Shown here: in pieces, positions 24,035 through 32,568 of the stretch
Position numbering within the stretch: position 1 is the first letter of the stretch
Layout of the letters: every line of letters begins with the position of its first letter
Assembly: GCA_017431825.1 (NCBI GenBank)
Contig: JAFRKI010000014.1
Coordinates: forward strand, 1 to 64,000
Length of the DNA stretch: 64,000 nt
DNA from: Erysipelotrichaceae bacterium
GTDB lineage: Bacteria > Bacillota_I > Bacilli_A > Erysipelotrichales > Erysipelotrichaceae
Direction of reading: 5' to 3'
The notes under the pieces: generated by a model
The model's database searches: none
Told to the model about the DNA's origin: nothing
What the model saw: only the letters and a program-made list of their open reading frames with translations
Made by a program: the position numbers and the translations under genes

Positions 24035-24814
24035 TCAGTCTTCGTTTTTCTTCCTGATCTTTGCCGCTATTTCAAACGGAGCGGTAACTATCAGCATATA
24101 CGGTATCAGGATTCCTAAAGCAGGCATCGTATAGAGGAACGGATACGGTATCCATTTATGGAAGATCTCCAGAAGGAAGTTCTGTTCCGTTTCAATCATG
24201 TAGAAGTAGTTGGCTCTTGCATATAATCCGGTGATACGCAGCAGCTCATCGATCAGGAAGATCGTAAAGCCTACGCAAAGGACCGTAAGGATGGTGCGCG
24301 GCAGTTCCTTGAAACACGGCTTGTAAAGACAGAAGGCAGCCAGAGCCATGCCTTCGATCATGACCATGTAGTGGGTCCCGAAATATCCGAGCATCCTTGG
24401 CAGCAGCAGAGATACGCCGCTGAATCTGCTTCCCGGCATCAGTATGGCCATCAGTGCTCCCAAAGGCGCCGCAAAGAAAGAAAAGGACATCAGCGGAACG
24501 TTTCTTTTCTTTACCGCTACCGGTATCAGCAGCATGTTGATGTTACACAAATGCAAAGGCAGCTCGCCCCACCAGTTGAAACCGCCCATGAAGGCATTGA
24601 GTTCATCATAATCTGGATCGATGGAAAGAAAGTACTTATAGATGAAGAAACCGACGATGGTAACCAGACACATGCCTACAAGTACGTTTTCTCTGGTCTT
24701 CTGATCTTTGTCCTTCACCAGCATGCTTATCACTGCCAGCAGCAGCAGAAAGGCGGCTGTCACTATCCAGAACAGACCGTTCAGAGGTTCCATTATCCAG
24801 AAATCTTTATTCAT
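24035..24814 (-). CDS. YwaF/TIGR02206-like integral membrane protein
   Basis: The 259-aa protein has about seven membrane helices and the family signature WWGELPLHLCNINMLL (about 78-93). It is a paralogue of the protein at 1986-2735. The family has no established function. CAGGAGGAA lies upstream of the start. It is monocistronic and convergent with the metal operon. Confidence 0.78.
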   Translation of the reverse strand: MNKDFWIMEPLNGLFWIVTAAFLLLLAVISMLVKDKDQKTRENVLVGMCLVTIVGFFIYKYFLSIDPDYDELNAFMGGFNWWGELPLHLCNINMLLIPVAVKKRNVPLMSFSFFAAPLGALMAILMPGSRFSGVSLLLPRMLGYFGTHYMVMIEGMALAAFCLYKPCFKELPRTILTVLCVGFTIFLIDELLRITGLYARANYFYMIETEQNFLLEIFHKWIPYPFLYTMPALGILIPYMLIVTAPFEIAAKIRKKNED

Positions 24815-24988
24815 ACACGTTTCCTCCTGTTTCAGCAGCCGTTTCCCGCTTCATATTCCCCAGGAAGATCTCGCTGTTTTAAAGAATATACTCTATATTA
24901 TACGGATATTGACATCTTATGCCAAGATAAGAGAAGCATTTCAAGTCTGCTTTAAAATATATAATATAATGATTTATGACAAGATAAA

Positions 24989-25012
24989 AAGCAGACCAAG
25001 TCTGCTTATAAT
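24989..25012 (+). promoter_or_regulatory. Palindrome and TATAAT box before small membrane gene
   Basis: AAGCAGAC-CAA-GTCTGCTT palindrome whose last base overlaps TATAAT at 25007-25012. An extra AGTCTGCTT half-site occurs at about 24945. It may be an operator or a weak terminator. Confidence 0.4.
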
Positions 25013-25031
25013 ACCTGTATGGAGGAAAGCG

Positions 25032-25196
25032 ATGAACAACTTCAAGAACACCAAGACGGTCCTGCTGGTACTGGCGCTGGCCGATTTTATCACCTATCTT
25101 TCCACAAAGAACACGTCATTCCTGTTCTGCGGCGGTCTCTTTCTGACCGCGGCAGGCGTTATCTTTATCATCGAAAACTATCAGTCTAAGAAATAG
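25032..25196 (+). CDS. Small membrane protein, 54 aa
   Basis: The product MNNFKNTKTVLLVLALADF... has two short hydrophobic helices and a Lys-rich end. GGAGGAAAGCG gives an excellent ribosome site for the ATG at 25032, so the much longer upstream-extended frame is rejected. Function unknown. The promoter contains a strong palindrome. Confidence 0.65.
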   Translation: MNNFKNTKTVLLVLALADFITYLSTKNTSFLFCGGLFLTAAGVIFIIENYQSKK

Positions 25197-25204
25197 ATAA
25201 AAGC

Positions 25205-25876
25205 TTACTGAACGTTGGTGACGGTCATTGTCTTTTCAAAGGTGTTATTGTTGAAATCAATGACCGTTTTTTCATCTCCTTCAAAACTGCTGCCATAGAA
25301 GTATCCGTCTTCAAAACAGTCCATTATGGCATCGATATCGCTTTCCTTTGAGAGATGCTCTTCCAGGTAGCTGCGTATCTCTTCGTTTTCATCTCCTTCC
25401 GGAGCACAGGTGTAATCAACGAAATCGCAGAGTTCTCCGGATGCGCTGTGATATTCATGGACCGTTACGACTTTGATGTCTTTAAGATCCTTAGCGAAGC
25501 AGGTAAGACTTTCATGGAACTCATCGACCTTCTTTTCCAGTTTCTTAAAGTAAGGAAGCCACCAGTTATTGTCTTCGTTTTCTTCAAGCGTCTTCGTGTA
25601 TTCAAGAACACCGCCCAAGGAGCAGTCATCGATCTCCACGGCCGTTTCCAGATTCTCAATGAAGATCTTCCTTAACAGATAGGCATAAAGCTCATCAACG
25701 GTCTTTAAAGCCAGTACGTCATCCTTCTTGATGAATACCATGGCTTCACAGCCTCCGGGATTGAACTGGCCGATCGGATTGACGGACAAAGATGCCGTTT
25801 CACCGTTAAGTCCGGCGATTTTTACCGTTACGTAATTGCTGCAGGAGATCCCTGTTTCAAATTCCATTTCACTCAT
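25205..25876 (-). CDS. Hypothetical cytoplasmic protein, 223 aa
   Basis: A soluble, strongly acidic protein with no signal peptide or membrane helix. Segments such as AVEIDDCSLGGVLEY and AIMDCFEDGYFYGSSF are distinctive but not recognised. A ribosome-site-like AGAGG lies 10 nt before the ATG. It is convergent with the small membrane gene. No function can be assigned. Confidence 0.7.
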   Translation of the reverse strand: MSEMEFETGISCSNYVTVKIAGLNGETASLSVNPIGQFNPGGCEAMVFIKKDDVLALKTVDELYAYLLRKIFIENLETAVEIDDCSLGGVLEYTKTLEENEDNNWWLPYFKKLEKKVDEFHESLTCFAKDLKDIKVVTVHEYHSASGELCDFVDYTCAPEGDENEEIRSYLEEHLSKESDIDAIMDCFEDGYFYGSSFEGDEKTVIDFNNNTFEKTMTVTNVQ

Positions 25877-25978
25877 ATTATTAACCTCTTATCTCTTCAA
25901 TGTCATTTTAGCAAATGCCATCCAAAGATGGTATTCATATCAATAAACAGCAATGTATAGTAATATTAATTTATAGAA

Positions 25979-27391
25979 ATGAAGAAAAGAAGACCGAACA
26001 TCCTGCGCATAGCGCTGATACTGCTGATAATCGCCGTCTGTATAGTGACCGGCATCCTTTTCTTTAATCCTTCTGTCAGATTCATAACGGGAAATCATGT
26101 CCTGGAAAAAGGAGAAAGCTATAAAGCTGAAGACTTTATCCTTAAAAGCAACGGCGAGGTAACACCGGAAGCTGAATACCTCGATACGGAAGAAGTCGGC
26201 AGGCATCACTTCCGCTATAAGGTAAAGAAGGGTCTCTTTGAAAAGGAAGCAGTCTTTTTCTATGAGGTCCTGGATACGACGCCTCCGGTGATAGAAATTA
26301 TTAATGAGACTGTCTTCAAGGATTATGAAGAACCTTATACTGAAGAGGAGATGTCGGAGAACATCATTATCAATGAAGGAATACTGGCCTTTGAGACTGA
26401 TTATGATGCGGATCTTGCCGGAACCTATACGGTAAAAGTCAAGGCAATCGATGATTACGGTAACGAATCGGAAGCTTCCTATAAAGCGGTGGTAAAAGAC
26501 AATGAGGCTCCGTACGTCTTCAAGACCGGCAACGGTGCCAAGATCTTAAGAGGAAGCAGCTTCAATATTTCCGATATCGTCAGTTACGGTGATAATGCCG
26601 ATCCTAAACCGGCACTGACCTATGAAGGTGAAGTGAATACTTCATCGTTAGGACGCTATCCTTTGCATGCCAGGCTTACTGATGCTTCCGGCAATAAGAC
26701 CGAATGGGATCTGACGGTGGAAGTCGTCAGCAAGCTGCCTGAAGATGAACCTGATGATTACTATTATCCATATGAAGAATTCCTGAAAGATTACAAAGGT
26801 GCAGGCAGAAGCTATGGAATCGACGTTTCTTCATGGCAGGGAGATATCGATTTTGATGCCGTAAAGGAAGCAGGCTGTGAATTCGTCATCATGAGGATCG
26901 GCTATTCCCATAAGGGAGAATTCACTATCGATAAGAAATTCGAACAGAATATGCTAAGAGCCAAGGAAGCGGGACTACCGGTAGGCATCTATCTTTTCTG
27001 CTACGACAACAGTGAGGAATATCTGCTTAAGTCAATGGATCAGATGTTCAGTGTACTGGGAGACACGGAACTGGAACTGCCGGTCATCTTTGACTGGGAG
27101 AATTTCAGCAACTATCACGAATATGAGTTAAGCTTCCAGGAACTCAATCATCTTTATGACGTCTTCAAGGAAGAAGTTGAAAGACGAGGCTATGAAAGCA
27201 TGCTGTATGGCAGCAAGCACTATCTTCAGATAGTATGGTCTCATAAGGATACCAGAAGGGTATGGCTGGCTCATTATGTGAGCGAATCTAACTATGAAGA
27301 TCCTTATGAAGTATGGCAGGTATCGGATTCGGGAAGGATAGATGGAATAGACGGAAATGTCGATCTTGATATAATATTTATGCAGCACTAG
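25979..27391 (+). CDS. GH25 lysozyme with Ig-like repeats, membrane-anchored
   Basis: The 470-aa protein has an N-terminal transmembrane anchor (about 8-28), two Ig-like/DUF5011-type domains (about 35-240; KGLFEKEAVFFYEVLDTTPP and similar) and a C-terminal GH25 muramidase domain (about 270-470). The GH25 part begins YGIDVSSWQGDIDFDAVK and has the catalytic acidic pair region LPVIFDWENF. It would cut peptidoglycan glycan strands at the cell surface. The start has no clear ribosome site. It is followed by a tRNA gene. Confidence 0.9.
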   Translation: MKKRRPNILRIALILLIIAVCIVTGILFFNPSVRFITGNHVLEKGESYKAEDFILKSNGEVTPEAEYLDTEEVGRHHFRYKVKKGLFEKEAVFFYEVLDTTPPVIEIINETVFKDYEEPYTEEEMSENIIINEGILAFETDYDADLAGTYTVKVKAIDDYGNESEASYKAVVKDNEAPYVFKTGNGAKILRGSSFNISDIVSYGDNADPKPALTYEGEVNTSSLGRYPLHARLTDASGNKTEWDLTVEVVSKLPEDEPDDYYYPYEEFLKDYKGAGRSYGIDVSSWQGDIDFDAVKEAGCEFVIMRIGYSHKGEFTIDKKFEQNMLRAKEAGLPVGIYLFCYDNSEEYLLKSMDQMFSVLGDTELELPVIFDWENFSNYHEYELSFQELNHLYDVFKEEVERRGYESMLYGSKHYLQIVWSHKDTRRVWLAHYVSESNYEDPYEVWQVSDSGRIDGIDGNVDLDIIFMQH

Positions 27392-27422
27392 AAAAATGGT
27401 ATATAATCAAGATACAGCAACC

Positions 27423-27498
27423 GGACGCTTAGCTCAGTTGGGAGAGCACTTCCTTGACGTGGAAGGGGTCAGGGGTTCGAGTCCCTTAGCGTCCACCA
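27423..27498 (+). tRNA. tRNA-Val (anticodon GAC)
   Basis: A 76-nt cloverleaf with encoded CCA. Acceptor GGACGCT/AGCGTCC, D arm GCTC...GAGC, anticodon arm CTTCC-TTGACGT-GGAAG and T loop GGTTCGAGTCC. TATAAT at 27402-27407 is a suitable -10. Its last 26 nt are identical to those of the tRNA at 38916. It borders the AT-rich genes downstream. Confidence 0.95.
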
Positions 27499-27506
27499 TT
27501 GATAAA

Positions 27507-27534
27507 TAAAATCGTCTGAATAGACGATTTTTTA
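27507..27534 (+). terminator. Terminator after tRNA-Val(GAC)
   Basis: AAATCGTCT/AGACGATTT stem with a 4-nt loop and T-run. Confidence 0.9.
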
Positions 27535-27558
27535 ATTAAATGGAATATAAACTACCTC

Positions 27559-29553
27559 CTACTTTCTCCATTTACCACGAAATAATGATTTTGAAGGTTT
27601 CTGTTTTCTTAAGTTTTTATTGTAGTTTTCCAAAAATCTTGCTTTAAGCTTTTCAGCTTCAGTGCCCCATGTCATTTTCTTCCTCGGATCGCTACTAATA
27701 AGAAAATCTAGAATTCTTAAGGCTTGATCTTTGTCGAAAAGCCAATTGGTTAAATCGTTTTCAACCTCCTTATAAAGATCAAGCACATATTCTTTATCTT
27801 TTTGATGCTCAACAATATGATTATCTAGTTTCGTTTTGTATGTTTCTTTATCATTATCGGTAATACATTGACCTAGTTCGTTAACAAATCTTCTTCGTTC
27901 GTTCCATGCATTTTTATTCAAGACAGGAGTAAACGATAAGCCGCCAGAAGATACTATTGGCCTTTTGTTTACTTTCTCATCTATCTGATTAAAACCATAT
28001 GGCAAAATTTTCATCCTTTCTTCGTTATCCAGATCACAATATAGAACAATTCTGTTTCCCTTTTCTGTTTTTAATTCAAATTTATCAATAAGTCTGTTCT
28101 TTGAATTCCGTAATAGACTATGGTTTACAACTTTCGCTTTTTCCCCGTTGTATGTAGACATATCAATAGCTCGTTCAACATCACCAATACCGTTTGCTAG
28201 AGCTGGGGTTTCTGGGTCATATCCATAACTATCATTGTTATCAAAAACAGTTGTATAAGATTTAATCTCGTCAGCATGGTTATTAACATATGCCTCTTGT
28301 GCATCTTTTTTAAACTGGGAATACAATTCTTCAATGTGGCTTGAATCATAGAAATCATATATACCAGTCATTCTTTTTCCTTCATTCTTTCCCAAAACGT
28401 TAAATACAGAATGCCAGATACAATAACCTACGATGTCTCTTTCGTCCATAGAGAAAAAATCGAATTCTTTCTCATGACCAACCATGCTTTTAATTTTGTC
28501 TGCAACATCATATTGATCTTTACATTTATTAAACTTTTCTTTATCTAAGGATTTATTAACTACATTGCAGAAGACTTCCGCAGCCCTGTTAATGTCCAGT
28601 TTGTCTTTTGATAATGATGAAATCACTTTAAACAAGTTTCCATATAAATAATAAACATCCTCAGAGAAGGAAAGCCCTATTTTTTCCATAAGTGCTTTAA
28701 GCTGCGAAAGGATATACGAATCGTAGGAGTGCATTATCTCCCTTCCTTCCTGTTTACTCACTTCATTAAATCTGTCTTCAATTGGTATCTCCGCAAGTTC
28801 TTCCTCATTTGGTTTTTCTTCATCAGAAAGATTAGGTTTTTTTGTGTCAGAAACAAACGAAGGCTCATCTAACAACTCTTTGTCGCTGCCGCTGGCGGCT
28901 TTATCGTTTTTAGTCAACATGTCATCAATGTTAATTGTTTTAACTTTCTTTGATGCTCCGTTAATCGCCTCAACATATTCATCGACGATTTTGTTAACTT
29001 GCCCAAAGAAATTGTTTTTTGTTATTTCAGACATAACGCCTTTAAGTAAGGTGGTATATTCTTCAGTATTCTTTGGAGCTATATCATCATCAAACTTTTC
29101 AATTCCCCCCTCTTCAAAGAAATGGTGTGTCAAGAGTACCGGAGCAGTAACGAAATCTACTTTGTTATGTTTGGATCCATTCATATACAAATAATCACAG
29201 AATTCTATAAATGGATTTAAACGATCAAAATATGGGTGTAGCTCATTCATTTCTTTATCATCTAGTTCAAACAACTTCCGAAGAGATGTTTTATGATAAT
29301 GATCAGTACATTCATAATACAATTTCGATAGATCGTTTAAATTACCTTCATACTTTCCTTCATTAAAAAGTTTTAATCTCAACAGATAAAAGAACACCCT
29401 CATTATTCGGTTGTATATGATCGAAGTAGTATTAGACGCATCTACATCATAATAATTTGAGTTGCTTAAAAAAACACATAATGACAAGGTGCTGTTTTTG
29501 CATAATGTATACAATCTTTCTTTGTATTCCGAGAAAACGTCACCATCTTTCAT
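27559..29553 (-). CDS. Unrecognised 664-aa protein in AT-rich accessory segment
   Basis: A large soluble protein, mostly alpha-helical by composition, without signal peptide or clear membrane helices. Residues about 205-255 form a low-complexity acidic/Lys linker (SGSDKELLDEPSFVSDTKKP) that splits it into an N-terminal (~1-200) and C-terminal (~260-664) part. The C-terminus is basic (KPSKSLFRGKWRK). Codon use is visibly more A/T-rich than the neighbours, suggesting acquisition. AGGAG precedes the start. No family or catalytic motif was recognised. It is co-oriented with the ankyrin-like gene upstream. Confidence 0.75.
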   Translation of the reverse strand: MKDGDVFSEYKERLYTLCKNSTLSLCVFLSNSNYYDVDASNTTSIIYNRIMRVFFYLLRLKLFNEGKYEGNLNDLSKLYYECTDHYHKTSLRKLFELDDKEMNELHPYFDRLNPFIEFCDYLYMNGSKHNKVDFVTAPVLLTHHFFEEGGIEKFDDDIAPKNTEEYTTLLKGVMSEITKNNFFGQVNKIVDEYVEAINGASKKVKTINIDDMLTKNDKAASGSDKELLDEPSFVSDTKKPNLSDEEKPNEEELAEIPIEDRFNEVSKQEGREIMHSYDSYILSQLKALMEKIGLSFSEDVYYLYGNLFKVISSLSKDKLDINRAAEVFCNVVNKSLDKEKFNKCKDQYDVADKIKSMVGHEKEFDFFSMDERDIVGYCIWHSVFNVLGKNEGKRMTGIYDFYDSSHIEELYSQFKKDAQEAYVNNHADEIKSYTTVFDNNDSYGYDPETPALANGIGDVERAIDMSTYNGEKAKVVNHSLLRNSKNRLIDKFELKTEKGNRIVLYCDLDNEERMKILPYGFNQIDEKVNKRPIVSSGGLSFTPVLNKNAWNERRRFVNELGQCITDNDKETYKTKLDNHIVEHQKDKEYVLDLYKEVENDLTNWLFDKDQALRILDFLISSDPRKKMTWGTEAEKLKARFLENYNKNLRKQKPSKSLFRGKWRK

Positions 29554-29668
29554 TTCTAATCTCCTTCTAATTTAGACTGTTGTAAATTTCGTTTATAAAT
29601 TATTTGTTAGTTTGTTTTTGATTATTATATCAACAATCAAAATGATAGAAAACGTTAAATAATCGTCA

Positions 29669-31072
29669 TTAAAACATATTAAAACGCGTCTGTATCCATT
29701 CAACGTTATCGTTATCATCATGTATGATCAAACTGTAATGTGTTCCCGCATCAAATTCACCAGTATAGTCGTACTTTCTTAATAATTTAGCAAATTTGAG
29801 CCATATTGCAGTGGAAACAAGTTCTTCGGATTCATCAAGACCACTGGCGATGATCCTTCCAAGATGGTCGTCTTTTTCTTCTCTGTCTTCCAAGTCTGTC
29901 CATACCCATTCGTAAGGACCTGCGCCATGTTTAAGAAGATATTCAGTCAGATAGTAATCCATGTTTTCGATTGCAACAGAAAGCGGTGTTTCTTCAATAA
30001 CATGGTCATTTGAATATCCGTCGTTTAAATTTAATCCATTTTCAAGCATCCACTCAATAGCTTCTAAAAGGCCGTCTTTCCTGTGCTCTAAAGGAATACA
30101 TAGAATGTCTGGAGGAAAATCACCGTAACTGTAACTATTTAAAGTTCTGTAGATTGTTTCTTCAAAGTCTTGATCTTTCTTGTGGTAATAACCGTCAAGC
30201 CATGCAGATAGAATACTATTTCTAAAGTAATCATCATGAGCATTTATGTTTTGCCCATTTTTGACCATTTCTTTAAGTGTTCCCAGATCATTATTAAATG
30301 CCACTTCAAATGGCGTTTCTTTATAAGGACAGTCGTCCTTCCCATAAGAGACTTTATCTGTTGATCTAAAATTATAGATCCTTTTTCTTTTTGGTTCTGG
30401 ATTTTCAACTAATCTGATCTCACTTATCTTGTTTTCTTTTTTTGAATAAATAACATGGACGCTGTGCCCGCTGAAGGTTTCTTTTATAAGTTCGTCTTGT
30501 TTATCGGTCTTTATGACTTTTCGAGAACAGTTTTTTCTTAAAACAAGTTGGCGTTCATCTTTATCGAATCCATCCATGTTTTCAAGCAACGATTCATCAA
30601 GATTAACAAAAAACATTCCTCTTTCATTTGCTTTTTCTTTAAGATCACGATAGTAGACATCAAGCATACTTTTCTCTAACTCGACATTTAAATAATAGAA
30701 CCAGGTAGCAGGTTCAATAGATATTGGTTCTCCAAATACCTCTTCGTCAAGATCATAATAAGGTATTAATGTATATTCAGGAACAGATTGAAAGTGTTCT
30801 ATCGTTTTCTCGATCATCATATCTTTGAGTTTAATTTGCTGATATATTTTGTATGTCCTGATGTTGTCTAGATCGATTTCCGGATGTTTATTTGGATCAA
30901 ACTCTTTTAATGCATCGTTGCCATAACCATCAACAATATAGTATTTAGGACCAGAATCATTCTTATTTACTAATACGTATCGATCGTTGCCAAGACAAAT
31001 AATGTTTTCTTCATAACTGATGTCTGGATGGAACCTAGGCATCCACCATTTAAGCTCTGATAATCTAGGCAT
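29669..31072 (-). CDS. Ankyrin-repeat-like protein, 467 aa, unknown function
   Basis: The N-terminal ~230 residues are unrecognised. The C-terminal half has degenerate ankyrin repeats, for example ETPFEVAFNNDLGTLKEMVK followed by NGQNINAHD, and ETPLSVAIENMDYYLTEYLL followed by KHGAG. Ankyrin repeats mediate protein binding. No signal peptide. AAGGAG is well placed before the ATG. Base composition is A/T-rich like the downstream 664-aa gene; 115 nt separate them. The pair may be an operon. Confidence 0.75.
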   Translation of the reverse strand: MPRLSELKWWMPRFHPDISYEENIICLGNDRYVLVNKNDSGPKYYIVDGYGNDALKEFDPNKHPEIDLDNIRTYKIYQQIKLKDMMIEKTIEHFQSVPEYTLIPYYDLDEEVFGEPISIEPATWFYYLNVELEKSMLDVYYRDLKEKANERGMFFVNLDESLLENMDGFDKDERQLVLRKNCSRKVIKTDKQDELIKETFSGHSVHVIYSKKENKISEIRLVENPEPKRKRIYNFRSTDKVSYGKDDCPYKETPFEVAFNNDLGTLKEMVKNGQNINAHDDYFRNSILSAWLDGYYHKKDQDFEETIYRTLNSYSYGDFPPDILCIPLEHRKDGLLEAIEWMLENGLNLNDGYSNDHVIEETPLSVAIENMDYYLTEYLLKHGAGPYEWVWTDLEDREEKDDHLGRIIASGLDESEELVSTAIWLKFAKLLRKYDYTGEFDAGTHYSLIIHDDNDNVEWIQTRFNMF

Positions 31073-31200
31073 GGTAATCTCCTTTTACTTACTTTATAAC
31101 ATTATCTATTGTCTTCTATACAAAAAATATGCCAGCATTTAGCTTAAAGAATAATGATTCGATTTACCATTCATTAAATACTCATGGAAGCACATATAAA

Positions 31201-31226
31201 ACAAATGCCCTTATCGGGCATTTTTT
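31201..31226. terminator. Bidirectional terminator downstream of gltA
   Basis: AAATGCCC/GGGCATTT stem with a 5-nt loop, T-rich on the + strand and moderately T-rich on the - strand. Confidence 0.8.
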
Positions 31227-32568
31227 ATTCATCACTTTCAATATAACGATAGGCAGGTCTGATGATACGGTTGGAGAATTCGGTCTCTTCCATACGATGT
31301 GCACACCAGCCTACGACTCTGCTTATCGCAAAGATCGGCGTATACAACACTTCATCTATTCCCAGTATCTTATAGATAAGTCCTGAGAACAGGTCGACGT
31401 TGGCACAGACGTTTTTAAGATGGTGATTCCTTTCTTTAAGAACGGCCGGTGCCAGTCTTTCGATCTGACACAGCATCTCATACTCCTTATCAAGACCTCT
31501 CTTATAGGCAAGATCCTTGGAATACTTCTTGATTATCTGAGCACGGGGATCGGATAAAGTATAGACGGCATGTCCCATGCCATAGATAAGACCGCTCTTA
31601 TCACCGGTTTTCTTATCCATTATCTTATTCAGATATTCTTTTACTTCTTCATCGTCGTGAATGTCTTTTATGTTTTCCAGCATGTCTTCCAGCTGCTGCA
31701 TGACTTTCAGATTGGCACCGCCGTGTTTAGGGCCCTTAAGAGAACCGATGGCTGCCGATATGGATGAATAGGTATCGGAACCGGTAGAAGATACGACTCG
31801 GTTAGTGAATGTCGAGTTATTGCCGCCGCCGTGATCGGCATGCACCAGAAGACACAGGTCAAGAAGCTTGGCTTCCTCATGGGTAAAGGACTGATCAGGA
31901 CGGTAGATATCCAGGATATGTTCAGCAGTGCTTAAGCCCTGTTTCGGATAATGGAAGTAGAGCGATTCATGAAGATAGGTATGACGGTAGGACTGGTAGG
32001 CATAGATCATCATGGTCGACATCTGTGCTATCAGGTTGATGGACTGTTTCATCAGGTTCTCAAGGCTGGTATCTTCAGCCTTTTCGTCATAGCTGTACAT
32101 GGTCAGTACCGATCTGGCCATCTTGTTCATGATGTTGGGAGATGGGGCATTCATGATCATGGTTTCCGCAAAGCCTTCAGGCAGTTCGCGGTGTTCTTCG
32201 ATCATCTTGCGGAACTTATCGAGCTGCTCAGGACTCGGTCTTTTACCGAAAAGCAGTAGCCAGGCTGCTTCTTCAAACATGAACCTGTCTCCGTTCATGG
32301 CTTCATCGACGAGTTCCTGCAGATCGATGCCCCGGTAGATCAGCTTACCATCGATGGGGATAATTTCATCGTTTTTCTTTTCATAGCCGACAACATCGCA
32401 GATGCTGGTAAGACCGGCCAGTACGCCGGTACCGTCGGAATTTCGCAGGCCTCTTTTGACTCCGTATTTTTCCGAGAGTTCCGCATCGATATGGTTGTTG
32501 GCACGGTATTCATTGCACAGCAAAGAAAGTTCTTCTTCACTTAATTTCTGGACATCAGGATACAGCAT
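31225..32568 (-). CDS. gltA: Citrate synthase
   Basis: The 447-aa enzyme (from ATG at 32568) has the citrate synthase active-site segments: LLVHADHGGGNNSTFT, IGSLKGPKHGGANLKV and GMGHAVYTLSDPRA, with His and Asp catalytic residues. It condenses oxaloacetate and acetyl-CoA. A frame extension to 32610 exists, but the ATG at 32568 has AAAGGGAAAG upstream and overlaps the aconitase stop by 14 nt, typical of coupled translation. It is the last gene of the icd-acn-gltA operon. Confidence 0.95.
   Translation of the reverse strand: MLYPDVQKLSEEELSLLCNEYRANNHIDAELSEKYGVKRGLRNSDGTGVLAGLTSICDVVGYEKKNDEIIPIDGKLIYRGIDLQELVDEAMNGDRFMFEEAAWLLLFGKRPSPEQLDKFRKMIEEHRELPEGFAETMIMNAPSPNIMNKMARSVLTMYSYDEKAEDTSLENLMKQSINLIAQMSTMMIYAYQSYRHTYLHESLYFHYPKQGLSTAEHILDIYRPDQSFTHEEAKLLDLCLLVHADHGGGNNSTFTNRVVSSTGSDTYSSISAAIGSLKGPKHGGANLKVMQQLEDMLENIKDIHDDEEVKEYLNKIMDKKTGDKSGLIYGMGHAVYTLSDPRAQIIKKYSKDLAYKRGLDKEYEMLCQIERLAPAVLKERNHHLKNVCANVDLFSGLIYKILGIDEVLYTPIFAISRVVGWCAHRMEETEFSNRIIRPAYRYIESDE

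Noticed and set aside
24371..24955. 194-codon + strand ORF opposite the YwaF-like gene
   Set aside because: Gln/His-rich mirror of a membrane protein gene without ribosome site.
27499..31200. Integrated element with att repeat and integrase
   Set aside because: No second copy of the tRNA 3' end and no integrase gene was found near the far end; only composition and position suggest acquisition.
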